Below are positions 24,118-31,438 of a DNA stretch of 38,114 bases, piece after piece. The position numbers and the translations under genes were made by a program. The stretch's first letter is position 1; every line of letters begins with the position of its first letter. The notes under the pieces were generated by a model that did not search any database, was not told the origin of the DNA, and saw only the letters and a program-made list of their open reading frames with translations. The stretch is from an uncultured Veillonellaceae bacterium. Lineage in GTDB: Bacteria; Bacillota; Negativicutes; Selenomonadales; Selenomonadaceae. Location of the stretch: positions 1 to 38,114 of the forward strand of contig OMZR01000031.1 in NCBI GenBank assembly GCA_900315575.1, read 5' to 3'.

Positions 24118-25527
24118 ATGCATCGTCTACACCTGCCCCCCTCCCAGAGGGGGGACGGGCCGCTTGCGGCGGGGGGAGTGTCGAAGGTAGGTACAAGCAA
24201 AATTAAGGAATTTCAAGTCGAAGGTAGAACAAAAGCGAAATGCTTTTTTCGAGGGATTCTCCTTTTTCTGCTTTTCTTGCTGTTTGCCGCACCCGCTAAT
24301 GCATCTTCGCGCATCGATTCCGTTAAAGCGACCGTCACATCTTCCGAGGCGCTTCCGTCACCCGTCAACGCCCGCATGGAGACGAGCATCGAGGCGATTG
24401 CAGGGCAGCTCCTGCTCGGCAAGCCTGCCGACATGCCTGCGGCGGATGCCGCGAAACAGGCTGCCCTGATCCGCGAGGTCTTCGACAAAGTCCTCGTCGG
24501 CTACACGGTGACGGATGCCAAGGTCGTGCCTGGCGAGACGGCGCGCGTGCAGGTCACGCTCGTGCCGTGGGCCGACCGCGTGCAGTCTGTCGCCGTCGAG
24601 ACGCAGGTCGATGGCATGACGCCCGAGGTGGAATCCATGGTGCGGCAGGATCTTGCGGGCGTCGAGCAAGTCTTTGACCGTGCGCTCATCGGCCTGCCGA
24701 TTGCGGCGGCCGACTGGACGAATGGCGTATTGAAACGCGAGGTCAACGCGTACCTTGCTGAGCATCTGCCGGAGTTCCGCGCAGACTTCGACGTCACGGC
24801 CGATACCAATGCGCAGGTGAAGCTCACGGTTTATCCGCGCGTGCCCGTCGTGCGCACGGTCGATCTTTCCATGCGCTCCGACACGATGCCGAACGTCCTG
24901 CTGCTCACGCATCGCGAGCTCCTCAAAGACCGCGTGAACGTGCTCGTCGGCGTGCCCGTGGCGTTCACGGAGCGCCACCGCGCCGCGTTCGAGCAGCTCT
25001 TTGCTGATGCGGTCGACCAGCAGCCGGATTTCACGTTCATGCGCATGAAGACGGACGTCACGCTCAAAACAGGCGAGCGGGCGGAAGTCATGGCGCGCAC
25101 GGATTCTTCGCGCTACCGCCTGCGCCTGACGGGCTGGCTCGATGTCGGCCGCGATTCGTCGAGAACGCACAGCGACGAGGAAGACCTGCTCGTCAGGCTC
25201 CATGCCGGGCGGCGGTTTTCTCGCGTCGACGAGCTCTACCTGCTCACGGACGTCACGCCGCAGGACGTCGAATGGCGCTGGCAGCTCGGCTGGAGCCGCG
25301 ACCTCGGCTACGGCACGCGCGCAGGGCTGCGCTATGACTTCAAAGAGCACCGCCCCGTCTATGACTTCGGCTGGCAGATTGCCCCGGACTGGTATCTGCG
25401 CTATGAGTACCACGACGCGGACACGCGCGGCGAAGGTGCCATCCGCTATCGCATCCATGACTTCCTCAGCGTCGAGTATGCCTGCGACAACGAAGGCGGC
25501 TGGCTGCGCTTCCTCGGCAATTTTTGA
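24118..25527 (+). CDS. Predicted outer-membrane barrel protein of unknown function, next to bamA
   Basis: I do not recognise a named family. The signal peptide is clear (FFRGILLFLLFLLFAAPANA). About 260 periplasmic residues follow, with POTRA-like alternating strands and helices (YTVTDAKVVPGETARVQVTL, DRVQSVAVETQVDGM, NAQVKLTVYPRVPVVRTVDL). From about residue 328 there are roughly ten amphipathic strands (YRLRLTGWLDVGR, TRAGLRYDFKEHR, WYLRYEYHDAD) ending in GGWLRFLGNF. This suggests periplasmic domains plus a small barrel, somewhat like a reduced Omp85. ATG 24118 has GGAG ten bases upstream but forces a ~42-residue extension that reads through a palindromic repeat. GTG 24178 lies just after the repeat but has poor ribosome-site spacing. 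The true start is unresolved. Confidence 0.7.
   Translation: MHRLHLPPSQRGDGPLAAGGVSKVGTSKIKEFQVEGRTKAKCFFRGILLFLLFLLFAAPANASSRIDSVKATVTSSEALPSPVNARMETSIEAIAGQLLLGKPADMPAADAAKQAALIREVFDKVLVGYTVTDAKVVPGETARVQVTLVPWADRVQSVAVETQVDGMTPEVESMVRQDLAGVEQVFDRALIGLPIAAADWTNGVLKREVNAYLAEHLPEFRADFDVTADTNAQVKLTVYPRVPVVRTVDLSMRSDTMPNVLLLTHRELLKDRVNVLVGVPVAFTERHRAAFEQLFADAVDQQPDFTFMRMKTDVTLKTGERAEVMARTDSSRYRLRLTGWLDVGRDSSRTHSDEEDLLVRLHAGRRFSRVDELYLLTDVTPQDVEWRWQLGWSRDLGYGTRAGLRYDFKEHRPVYDFGWQIAPDWYLRYEYHDADTRGEGAIRYRIHDFLSVEYACDNEGGWLRFLGNF
24136..24180. repeat. GC-rich palindromic repeat element, copy A
   Basis: CCCCCC (24136-24141) pairs with GGGGGG (24149-24154). GCCGC/GCGGC (24159-24163 with 24166-24170) forms a second hairpin, followed by GGGGGGAGT. 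Copy B at 29740-29781 has the same layout, with most bases shared. It lies between the bamA stop and the signal peptide of the next gene. Confidence 0.8.
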
Positions 25528-25553
25528 AAATTGCATTCTGTCAGGAATACGGC

Positions 25554-25582
25554 TTGAATCGGCCTTGAGACTTTGCTATAAT
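25554..25582 (+). promoter_or_regulatory. Promoter of the skp-like/lpxD genes
   Basis: TTGAAT (25554-25559) and TATAAT (25577-25582) are 17 bases apart, with TGC making an extended -10. The leader to ATG 25670 is about 80 nt. Confidence 0.8.
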
Positions 25583-25669
25583 GAAACGTGTTTCAGGGCT
25601 CAGAGCGAGCGACTGACATCCAATTTACCCAAATACACCCAGAGATAGGGAAAGGGAGAAAACAATATC

Positions 25670-26137
25670 ATGATTACGTTCCAGAAGAAATCGGTCAAGA
25701 TCATCAGCGTGCTCATCGCGCTCGTCTTCGTCGGCTCCGTCGTCGCCCTCGCGCTGACGCAGTTCGGCTCTGGCATGGCGTCGGCAGCTGGCAACAGCAA
25801 CGTCGGCACGGTCGACTACCGCCAGATTATGAGCCAGCATCCGCAGCTCCAGAGTGCGAACTCCGAACTCCAGCAGGCCGTGCAGGATGCTCAGAAGGAT
25901 TTCGAGGAGAAATCCAAGAACATGAGCGACCAGGAGAAATCCGACTACTATCAGCAGACGCAGCAGCGCCTCCAGCAGAAGCAGCAGGAGCTCATCGAGC
26001 CGATCCAGAAATCCGTGGAAGAAGCGGTCAAATCGGTTGCTGATGCCAAGGGCCTGACGGTCGTCATCGACAAGAACGCAGTCGTCTACGGCGGCACGGA
26101 CATCACGCAGGACGTCGTCAAGAAGATTGCAAAATAA
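25670..26137 (+). CDS. Skp/OmpH-family periplasmic chaperone (first of three)
   Basis: Skp-like proteins hold unfolded outer-membrane proteins on their way to BamA. The 155-residue protein has an N-terminal signal or anchor (IISVLIALVFVGSVVALALT, possible cleavage after MASAAG). It then has the OmpH pattern: a short strand VGTVDYRQIMSQHPQ, a long charged coiled-coil hairpin (about 60-120, Gln/Lys/Glu rich), and the returning strands GLTVVIDKNAVVYGG with DITQDVVKKI. Length and layout fit the family. The gene has its own promoter. A hairpin follows it, so the downstream genes may be expressed at a lower level. Confidence 0.88.
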   Translation: MITFQKKSVKIISVLIALVFVGSVVALALTQFGSGMASAAGNSNVGTVDYRQIMSQHPQLQSANSELQQAVQDAQKDFEEKSKNMSDQEKSDYYQQTQQRLQQKQQELIEPIQKSVEEAVKSVADAKGLTVVIDKNAVVYGGTDITQDVVKKIAK

Positions 26138-26162
26138 TCCATCGGATTCCAAACAAGGAAAC

Positions 26163-26197
26163 AAGATACCGAGCCATCTGATGCGCTCGGTATCTTT
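26163..26197 (+). terminator. Hairpin between skp-like genes, probably a partial terminator
   Basis: A 12-bp stem (26163-26174 with 26185-26196, AAGATACCGAGC and complement) has a 10-base loop. Only TTTCT follows, so termination is likely incomplete. Confidence 0.65.
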
Positions 26198-26216
26198 CTG
26201 AATAGGGGGAGATTTC

Positions 26217-27206
26217 ATGGCCGACGCGGAACACGGGCAGGGCGCTGCGCCGGCTGGGACGGAGCCGCCAAAACATCGGAAAAAGTATGTCCTGATTGGC
26301 GCCATCGTCGCAATCCTCCTCGTTTGCCTCGGTGCCGTGCTCATGAAGCAGGCCATCCGGCAGCAGGCACCTCCTGCCGTGCCGCAGGCTGCAGGCGAGA
26401 CGGGAATCGTCCGCTTGCAGGAGCTCGTGCAGGCTCATCCCGCCTATGGCAATCTCCAAAAGCTTCTGCAGGAGCGCAAGGAGCTCAAGGCACGCTTGCA
26501 AGAAAGCACCGAGCTTGCCGCACCGCTGGCCGTTCAGCCCCCCGAAGTCGAGCAGAAGCCGTTTGACGACTCCGTCTGGCAGAAGAATGCACAGGATGTC
26601 ATCGGGCGGCGTGCCGAGATTGAGCGCGCACAGAAAAAGGCGGCAGCTGATTACAAGGCATCGACGGAGGAAGACTACAAGGCCCGCCGCGATGCCATCA
26701 ATGCCGAATACCTCAACGCCATCCTCAACATCAAGATCAAGCTTGACAACCGCGAGGCCATGAAGCTCACGGATGAAACGGTCGCAAAGCTCAATGCCGA
26801 TCTCGACGACATCGAGGCCGAACGCAGCGGGCGGCAGATCGCGCTTTACCGCGACTGGCAGCAGGAAATCGAGGGCTATGCAAAAGCTTCGGTCGAAAAA
26901 GACTTTGCGGCGAGCCATGAAGACATCGAAAAACTTCAGGCGCAACGTCAGGCCGAGGCCGCGAAAGCCCAGTCCGAGGCACAGCATCGCGACATCGCAG
27001 TACTGAGCGAGCAAATGCAGAGTTCGGCAGCGCGCCAGCAGCAGGCACTTGCTGTGCAGGACGCGCTCACAGAAAACGAGCAGCAAGTCCTCGCTTTGGA
27101 GTCGAAAATTCTCAACGACATTGTCCCTCTGCGGGCCCAGATGTCCCCGAGAAATATGTCAAGACCATCAGCGTCGATGCAACAGATGTCACGGACGAAG
27201 TTTTGA
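26217..27206 (+). CDS. Membrane-anchored coiled-coil Skp-like protein, C-terminus frameshifted
   Basis: The 329-residue reading frame has a soluble N-terminus, one membrane helix (about 24-45, YVLIGAIVAILLVCLGAVLM) and then about 230 residues of Lys/Glu/Ala/Gln coiled coil. IVRLQELVQAHPAYGNLQKL resembles the start of Skp domains. The last ~20 residues (after LESKILNDIV) look like shadow translation. A second frame, open to a stop at 27265, reads GPDVPEKYVKTISVDATDV and continues in good codon usage to a TEVLSELE-like end. I infer a frameshift, probably with loss of a short piece, at about 27118-27133. Whether it is a real mutation or a sequence error cannot be told. It is an unusually large, inner-membrane-tethered relative of Skp. 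Confidence 0.75.
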   Translation: MADAEHGQGAAPAGTEPPKHRKKYVLIGAIVAILLVCLGAVLMKQAIRQQAPPAVPQAAGETGIVRLQELVQAHPAYGNLQKLLQERKELKARLQESTELAAPLAVQPPEVEQKPFDDSVWQKNAQDVIGRRAEIERAQKKAAADYKASTEEDYKARRDAINAEYLNAILNIKIKLDNREAMKLTDETVAKLNADLDDIEAERSGRQIALYRDWQQEIEGYAKASVEKDFAASHEDIEKLQAQRQAEAAKAQSEAQHRDIAVLSEQMQSSAARQQQALAVQDALTENEQQVLALESKILNDIVPLRAQMSPRNMSRPSASMQQMSRTKF

Positions 27207-27330
27207 GCGAGCTCGAAAGCGATCCGCCCGCGACAGAAGATGCGTCCGATTCCGGCACGCCATGACGTGCATGAATTGTTTTTGAATACAAGATAGATGC
27301 AGAAAAGATAGAAAGAAGAGAATCACGAAC

Positions 27331-27771
27331 ATGAAACTCACCAAGAAATCCCGTTTGCTCATCGCAGCTGCCTTTGCTGCCTCGCTCGTCATGACGGGCT
27401 GCGGCAAGACGCAGATCGGCTACATCGACGGCGACCGCATCATGAAGGAAGCACCGCAGATCCAGTCCCTCGTCGAAGAAGGCAACCAGAAGATCCAGGA
27501 AGCCCAGGACGAGGCTGAGAAGGATCTTGCAGAGAAGAAGGACTCCATGAGCGACGAGGACTTCCAGAAGGCGCAGCAGGAGGCACAGCGCAAAGTCGCA
27601 GGCCTCAACCAGTCCTACAGCATCCAGCTCAAGCAGAAGCTCGATACGGCGCTCGCTGACGTCGCGAAGGAGAAGAAGCTCGACGCCATCGTCGACAACC
27701 AGCAGATGCAGAAGACCGTCGTCGAAGGCGGCATCGATGTCACGGATGAAGCCATCCAGAAACTGCAGTAA
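27331..27771 (+). CDS. Skp/OmpH-family lipoprotein (third skp-like gene)
   Basis: The 146-residue protein has a lipoprotein signal: KKSRLLIAAAFAASLVMTGC, with lipobox VMTGC and the acylated Cys at residue 23. The OmpH pattern follows: QIGYIDGDRIMKEAPQIQSL, a coiled-coil hairpin (about 45-110, with MSDEDFQKAQQEAQRKVAG), then LDAIVDNQQMQKTVVEGG and DVTDEAIQKLQ. A chaperone tethered to a membrane by lipid is unlike the soluble E. coli Skp. GlyLys after the Cys gives no Asp retention signal of the E. coli type, so either membrane is possible. lpxD starts 22 bases on. Confidence 0.88.
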   Translation: MKLTKKSRLLIAAAFAASLVMTGCGKTQIGYIDGDRIMKEAPQIQSLVEEGNQKIQEAQDEAEKDLAEKKDSMSDEDFQKAQQEAQRKVAGLNQSYSIQLKQKLDTALADVAKEKKLDAIVDNQQMQKTVVEGGIDVTDEAIQKLQ

Positions 27772-27792
27772 TCAAAAGGAGCGGGTGAGCGC

Positions 27793-28818
27793 ATGAAAAA
27801 GACGCTGAAAGAAATCGCAGAGTACGTCGGCGGGCGCGTCGTCGGGGACGAGACCATCGTCATCTCCGGCCTCGACAATATCGAAGGGGCAGGGGAGCAC
27901 GAGCTCACGTTCGCTGTCGAGCCGCATATCGAAGAAGCGAAGGCCACGAAAGCTGCCGCCGTCATGCTGCCGGAAGGCGTCGAGAATTTCCCCAAATCCG
28001 TCATTTACGTCGAAGAACCGCGCGCGGCATTTGCAAAGCTTCTTGACGTTTTCACGCCGAAACTCGTCTTTCCGCAGGGCGTGAGCCCCGAGGCGCATAT
28101 CGGCAAGGACGTCACGATTGGCAAGGACGTTACGATCCTGCCGTTCGCCTGCGTTGACGATCATGCCGTCATCGGCGACCGCGTCACGCTCTACCCGCAT
28201 ACCTATGTCGGCCAGTACGCCGAAGTCGATGACGATACCGTCATTTATTCGAGCGCGACCGTGCGTGAGCACTGCCGCGTCGGCAAGCGCTGCGTCATCC
28301 ACAGCTCGGCCGTTATCGGCTCCGACGGCTTCGGCTTCACGACGAAGGATGGCGTTCACACGAAAGTTCCGCAGGTCGGCAACGTCGTGCTCGAGGACGA
28401 TGTCGAGATCGGTGCCCATGACGGCATCGACCGCGCGGCCATGGGATCGACCGTCATCGGGCATGGCACGAAGATCGACAACCTCGTGCACATCGGTCAC
28501 AACTGCAAGATCGGCCCGAACTGCCTGATTGTCGCGCAGACGGGCATCTCCGGCTCGACGACGGTCGGCCACAACGTCACGTTCGGTGGCCAGGTTGGTA
28601 CGGTCGGCCACATCACGATTGGCGCGAACTCCGTCTATGCCGCGCGCTCCGGCATCATCGGCGACATGCCCGAAGGCCAGTTCTGCGCAGGCTTCCCCGT
28701 CCAGAGCCATACGGAGTGGCTCCGCATGCAGGCGGCTATGAAGCACCTGCCCGAACTCCGCAAAGAGGTCAAGCGCCTCACGAAGCTCGTCGACAAATAC
28801 GAGAAGGACAAAAAATAA
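27793..28818 (+). CDS. lpxD: UDP-3-O-acylglucosamine N-acyltransferase
   Basis: LpxD adds the N-linked hydroxyacyl chain in the third step of lipid A synthesis. At 341 residues it matches the family. It has the N-terminal uridine-binding domain (LKEIAEYVGGRVVGDETIVI, EPRAAFAKLLDVF), the left-handed hexapeptide beta-helix (about 100-310) and the catalytic His in KIDNLVHIGHNCKIG. IGSDGFGF and GGQVGTVGHITIG are also present. AAAGGAGCGG precedes the ATG. In most Negativicutes lpxD is followed by lpxC, fabZ and lpxA; here an LpxL-type gene follows after 12 bases instead, so those genes must be elsewhere. Confidence 0.96.
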   Translation: MKKTLKEIAEYVGGRVVGDETIVISGLDNIEGAGEHELTFAVEPHIEEAKATKAAAVMLPEGVENFPKSVIYVEEPRAAFAKLLDVFTPKLVFPQGVSPEAHIGKDVTIGKDVTILPFACVDDHAVIGDRVTLYPHTYVGQYAEVDDDTVIYSSATVREHCRVGKRCVIHSSAVIGSDGFGFTTKDGVHTKVPQVGNVVLEDDVEIGAHDGIDRAAMGSTVIGHGTKIDNLVHIGHNCKIGPNCLIVAQTGISGSTTVGHNVTFGGQVGTVGHITIGANSVYAARSGIIGDMPEGQFCAGFPVQSHTEWLRMQAAMKHLPELRKEVKRLTKLVDKYEKDKK

Positions 28819-28830
28819 GGAGCGAGAGAA

Positions 28831-29814
28831 GTGGTTTCGTATTACCTCTTGAAACTCCTGAGCGCCATCGCCTGCCTGCTGCCGCGTGGCCTCGCGGATC
28901 ATCTCGGCTGGTTCATCGGCCGCCTGGCCTGGCCCGTCGTGCCGAAGAAACGCAAGCTCCTCGCTGTGAATCAGGTCAAAGCATGCCTGCACGTCTCTGA
29001 TGAAGAGGCATGGCGTATTGCCAAAGCCTCAGCCGTGCGCTTCGGCCCGATGCTCATGGAAGTCCTGCGCTTTCCCGTCATCAAGAAGCATGTTGCAGAC
29101 TACGTTTCCATCGAGGGCCTCGAATATCTGCAGGCAGCTCTCAAAGAGGGGAAAGGCGGCATCATCGCGACTGCGCACAGCGGCAACTGGGAACTCATGG
29201 GCGGCGCGTTCGCGCAGGCGGGCATTCCGCTCGTCGGCGTCGCCGAGCAGCAGCGCGCCAAGGGCGCGAATAAGTTCATCGTCGAGCAGCGCACGCTCAT
29301 CGGCATGCACATCACCTACAAGACCGGCGTGCGCGAGATGTTCGACATGATGGCGAAGAACTGGATGATCGGCCTCATCATGGATCAGGATCCCTCCGTC
29401 CGCGACGGCGTCCTCGTCAAATTCTTCGACCAGGCGACAAACTACTTCACCGGCGCCGCCAGTATGGGGAGATTCCGCACCGTCCCCATCTTTCCAGCCT
29501 TCATGCACCGTGACGACAAGACGGGCAGGCACACCCTCATCATCTCCCCGCCCATCTACACGCCGAAAACAAAAGATAAGCGCGCCGACATCCAGCGTAC
29601 GACCCAGCAGCTCGCCACTCTGACCGAGCAGCACATCCGAAAGTACCCCGAAGAATGGTTCTGGCTCCACGACCGGTGGAAGTCAGTCAGGAGAGGGTAC
29701 ACGGAAGAAGAAATCAAGGCGTTCATGTCTTCTGTTCATCCCCCTTCGCAGAGGGGGGAGGGCCCGAAGGGCGGGGGGAGTCCCTTGCAAGACAATACAA
29801 ATATTAAGTTGTAA
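28831..29814 (+). CDS. lpxL: LpxL/HtrB-type lipid A late acyltransferase
   Basis: The enzyme adds a secondary acyl chain to lipid A (or its precursor) at the inner membrane. The start is GTG with GGAG upstream. A membrane-binding N-terminus (YYLLKLLSAIACLLPRG) is followed by the catalytic HX4E motif in IATAHSGNWELMGG. IGLIMDQDPSVRDGVLVKFF, the TGAASM region and EEWFWLHDRWKSV near the end follow the family order. The normal end is around YTEEEIKAF. The last ~27 residues come from a GC-rich palindromic repeat (29740-29781) read as PPSQRGEGPKGGGSPLQ and then spacer DNA, so the repeat has apparently replaced the original stop. Confidence 0.88.
   Translation: MVSYYLLKLLSAIACLLPRGLADHLGWFIGRLAWPVVPKKRKLLAVNQVKACLHVSDEEAWRIAKASAVRFGPMLMEVLRFPVIKKHVADYVSIEGLEYLQAALKEGKGGIIATAHSGNWELMGGAFAQAGIPLVGVAEQQRAKGANKFIVEQRTLIGMHITYKTGVREMFDMMAKNWMIGLIMDQDPSVRDGVLVKFFDQATNYFTGAASMGRFRTVPIFPAFMHRDDKTGRHTLIISPPIYTPKTKDKRADIQRTTQQLATLTEQHIRKYPEEWFWLHDRWKSVRRGYTEEEIKAFMSSVHPPSQRGEGPKGGGSPLQDNTNIKL
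29740..29781. repeat. GC-rich palindromic repeat element, copy B
   Basis: CCCCC (29740-29744) pairs with GGGGGG (29753-29758). GCCC/GGGC (29762-29765 with 29769-29772) forms the second hairpin, and GGGGGGAGT ends the element. It matches copy A at 24136-24180 and lies inside the 3' end of lpxL in the same reading frame as in copy A. Confidence 0.8.
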
Positions 29815-29843
29815 CTTCCGCGGGTGCGATATAAAAACTACAG

Positions 29844-29900
29844 GCCGCCTATTGGAGAAAATTGCGTAAAACCGCAAAAATCTCCAATGGGCGGTTCTTT
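29844..29900 (+). terminator. Two-tier hairpin, repeat copy 1 (terminator of lpxL)
   Basis: A 14-bp outer stem (29845-29858 with 29881-29894, one G-T pair) encloses an inner TTGCG/CGCAA stem, followed by TTCTTTT. It shares 44 of 51 bases with the hairpin at 31109-31159. The changes at the base of the stem include one that turns a G-T pair into an A-T pair, so the structure is conserved. Confidence 0.8.
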
Positions 29901-29925
29901 TGTATATAATGAGCATCTTTTTGTC

Positions 29926-29953
29926 TTGCAGGGGGGGACATTCCTTGTATAAT
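29926..29953 (+). promoter_or_regulatory. Promoter of the FkbM methyltransferase gene
   Basis: TTGCAG (29926-29931) and TATAAT (29948-29953) are 16 bases apart. A second TATAAT at 29905-29910 lacks a good -35. Confidence 0.65.
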
Positions 29954-29988
29954 ATGAGAAAACTATCTACAAGGAGTGGGAAAGACAA

Positions 29989-31035
29989 ATGGATCGATTC
30001 TTTGACGACATCGGCAGGCGGAAGAAATTGCTGGATGTCTATGGATACTTGCAGGATGATCTGTCGCGAAAAATCTATAAGGCACGGTCGTTGTTTAGTC
30101 TGACGGATGATCGGGAAGAACTGCGCGGCGTGATCCGTGAGATGGCAGCAGGGCAGGCTGTGCTGCAGGCCGTATCAGAACATGCGGGAGAGCCGCTCGT
30201 CCTGTTTGGCGCAGGAACATGGGGCAAGGCCATCCGACAGTTCTTTGACGATGTCCCGTGGCGCTGCTTCGTGGACAATTATAAGGCAGGAACGGCCGTT
30301 GCAGGACTCCCCGTCATTTCTGTCGCGAAGCTGCGTGAAATGGAAGAGACGCCGTATGTTGTCAATACGCTGCGCTTCCTTTATGCAGAAGTGGAACAGC
30401 AGTTGCAGGACGTCGGCATTCCAAAGGAACGCGTTTTGGCACTCGGTCGCATGACGGAAGAAGCCTCGTATTTTGACTTGCCGGAGCTCTATCATGAAGA
30501 GCATGAAGTTTTTGCCGATGTCGGTGCTTATGATGGTGGATCAAGCCTAGCCTTTGCCAAGTGGGCGAAGAAGTATGATCACATTTACGTTTTCGAGCCC
30601 ATGAAGGAACTGCAGGAAAAGTGCCATCAACGCTTGGCGGATGTCAAGGACTGGACGCTGTATCCGTATGGTCTTTGGAGAGAAAACGGCACGCGCACGT
30701 TCACGTTGGCGGGCGAGAATTCGAATTGCAGCGCAGAAACGAATGAGAGCGGCGAAGGAGATTCCATCGAGGTCGTCAAGATGGACGATGTTTTGACGGG
30801 AAAGCGCGTCACCTATATCAAGATGGACATCGAGGGTTCGGAACTGGCCGCGTTGCAAGGTGCTGCAGAAATCATCCGCATGCAGCATCCAAAGCTCGCC
30901 ATCAGCGTTTATCATTGCCGCGACGACATCTGGGAGATTCCGAAACTGCTGCTGTCCTACCATCCAGGTTATCGCTTCTATCTGCGGGTATATGCATTTA
31001 CGGGAAATGATACCGTGCTGTATGCACTGCCATAA
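29989..31035 (+). CDS. FkbM-family methyltransferase with N-terminal Rossmann-like domain
   Basis: The 348-residue protein has a helical start, a nucleotide-binding-like segment (about 68-125: PLVLFGAGTWGKAIRQFF, FVDNYKAGTAVAGLPVIS) and a C-terminal FkbM SAM-dependent methyltransferase domain (about 175-345). FADVGAYDGGSS is the SAM loop; YVFEPMKELQEKC and ITYIKMDIEGSE-like VTYIKMDIEGSELAALQGA carry the family residues. Such fusions usually O-methylate sugars of surface glycans or act in exopolysaccharide clusters. No other glycan genes adjoin it. AAGGAG lies twelve bases before the ATG. The gene is bracketed by two copies of one hairpin and is less GC-rich in its third positions than its neighbours, which suggests transfer. 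Confidence 0.85.
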   Translation: MDRFFDDIGRRKKLLDVYGYLQDDLSRKIYKARSLFSLTDDREELRGVIREMAAGQAVLQAVSEHAGEPLVLFGAGTWGKAIRQFFDDVPWRCFVDNYKAGTAVAGLPVISVAKLREMEETPYVVNTLRFLYAEVEQQLQDVGIPKERVLALGRMTEEASYFDLPELYHEEHEVFADVGAYDGGSSLAFAKWAKKYDHIYVFEPMKELQEKCHQRLADVKDWTLYPYGLWRENGTRTFTLAGENSNCSAETNESGEGDSIEVVKMDDVLTGKRVTYIKMDIEGSELAALQGAAEIIRMQHPKLAISVYHCRDDIWEIPKLLLSYHPGYRFYLRVYAFTGNDTVLYALP

Positions 31036-31047
31036 AAACAAATCTGC

Positions 31048-31091
31048 CATCGGTTGATATTTTGCGAGGACTTGCAGAAGGTCAACCGATG
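31048..31091. repeat. 10-bp inverted repeat downstream of the FkbM gene
   Basis: CATCGGTTGA (31048-31057) and TCAACCGATG (31082-31091) are perfect arms around 24 bases. No T run follows, so it is not a standard terminator; it directly precedes hairpin copy 2. Confidence 0.6.
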
Positions 31092-31101
31092 CTATTCAAT
31101 A

Positions 31102-31166
31102 AAACAAGCCGCCTATTGGAAAAATTTGCGAGAAACCGCAAAAATCTCCAGCAGGCGGCTTGTTTT
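31102..31166. terminator. Two-tier hairpin, repeat copy 2 (bidirectional terminator)
   Basis: A 13-bp outer stem (31102-31114 with 31153-31165, AAACAAGCCGCCT and complement) encloses a partly paired second tier and an inner TTGCG/CGCAA stem. It lies between the converging FkbM and toxin genes, with T-rich flanks on both strands. It is a near copy of 29844-29894. Confidence 0.85.
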
Positions 31167-31171
31167 ACGCT

Positions 31172-31438
31172 TCAAAATTCGTAATGCGTCCACATGCTGA
31201 CAACCTTGATGATGTGTTCATCCTCTAGCACTTCATACACCAGCCGATGCTGGATGTTCAGCCTTCTTGAATACGTACCTTGCAGGTTCCCACGCAGTTT
31301 TTCATAAGGCGGCGGAGTCTGAAAGGGATTCTCCCGGAGGATGTCGATGAGAGCTCGTGCCTTTGTTGCCAGGTGCGCTGCTTTCAGTTTCGGAATGTCA
31401 TTGGCGGCTGCTTTCGTATAGACAATTTTCCAGTTCAC
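31172..31438 (-). CDS. YoeB/Txe-type mRNA interferase toxin
   Basis: This 88-residue RelE-superfamily protein would cut mRNA at the ribosome when free of its antitoxin. It has the family order: WKIVYTKAAANDIPKLK, a central basic part KLRGNLQGTYSRRLNIQHRLVYEV (with SRR and HRLVY), and the C-terminal aromatic WTHYEF. The start is taken as GTG 31438, which overlaps the antitoxin stop as GTGA with GAGG seven bases upstream. A longer ATG start at 31465 would lie inside the antitoxin gene. The coupling gives more antitoxin than toxin. Confidence 0.87.
   Translation of the reverse strand: MNWKIVYTKAAANDIPKLKAAHLATKARALIDILRENPFQTPPPYEKLRGNLQGTYSRRLNIQHRLVYEVLEDEHIIKVVSMWTHYEF

Noticed and set aside
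24136..24180. Reading the GC-rich palindrome as a terminator of bamA
   Set aside because: No T run follows, and the same element occurs inside the lpxL coding region, so a dispersed repeat fits better.
22224..24200. 658-codon open frame on the minus strand, opposite bamA
   Set aside because: Low-complexity Arg/Ala/Val/Asp shadow; bamA on the plus strand is certain.
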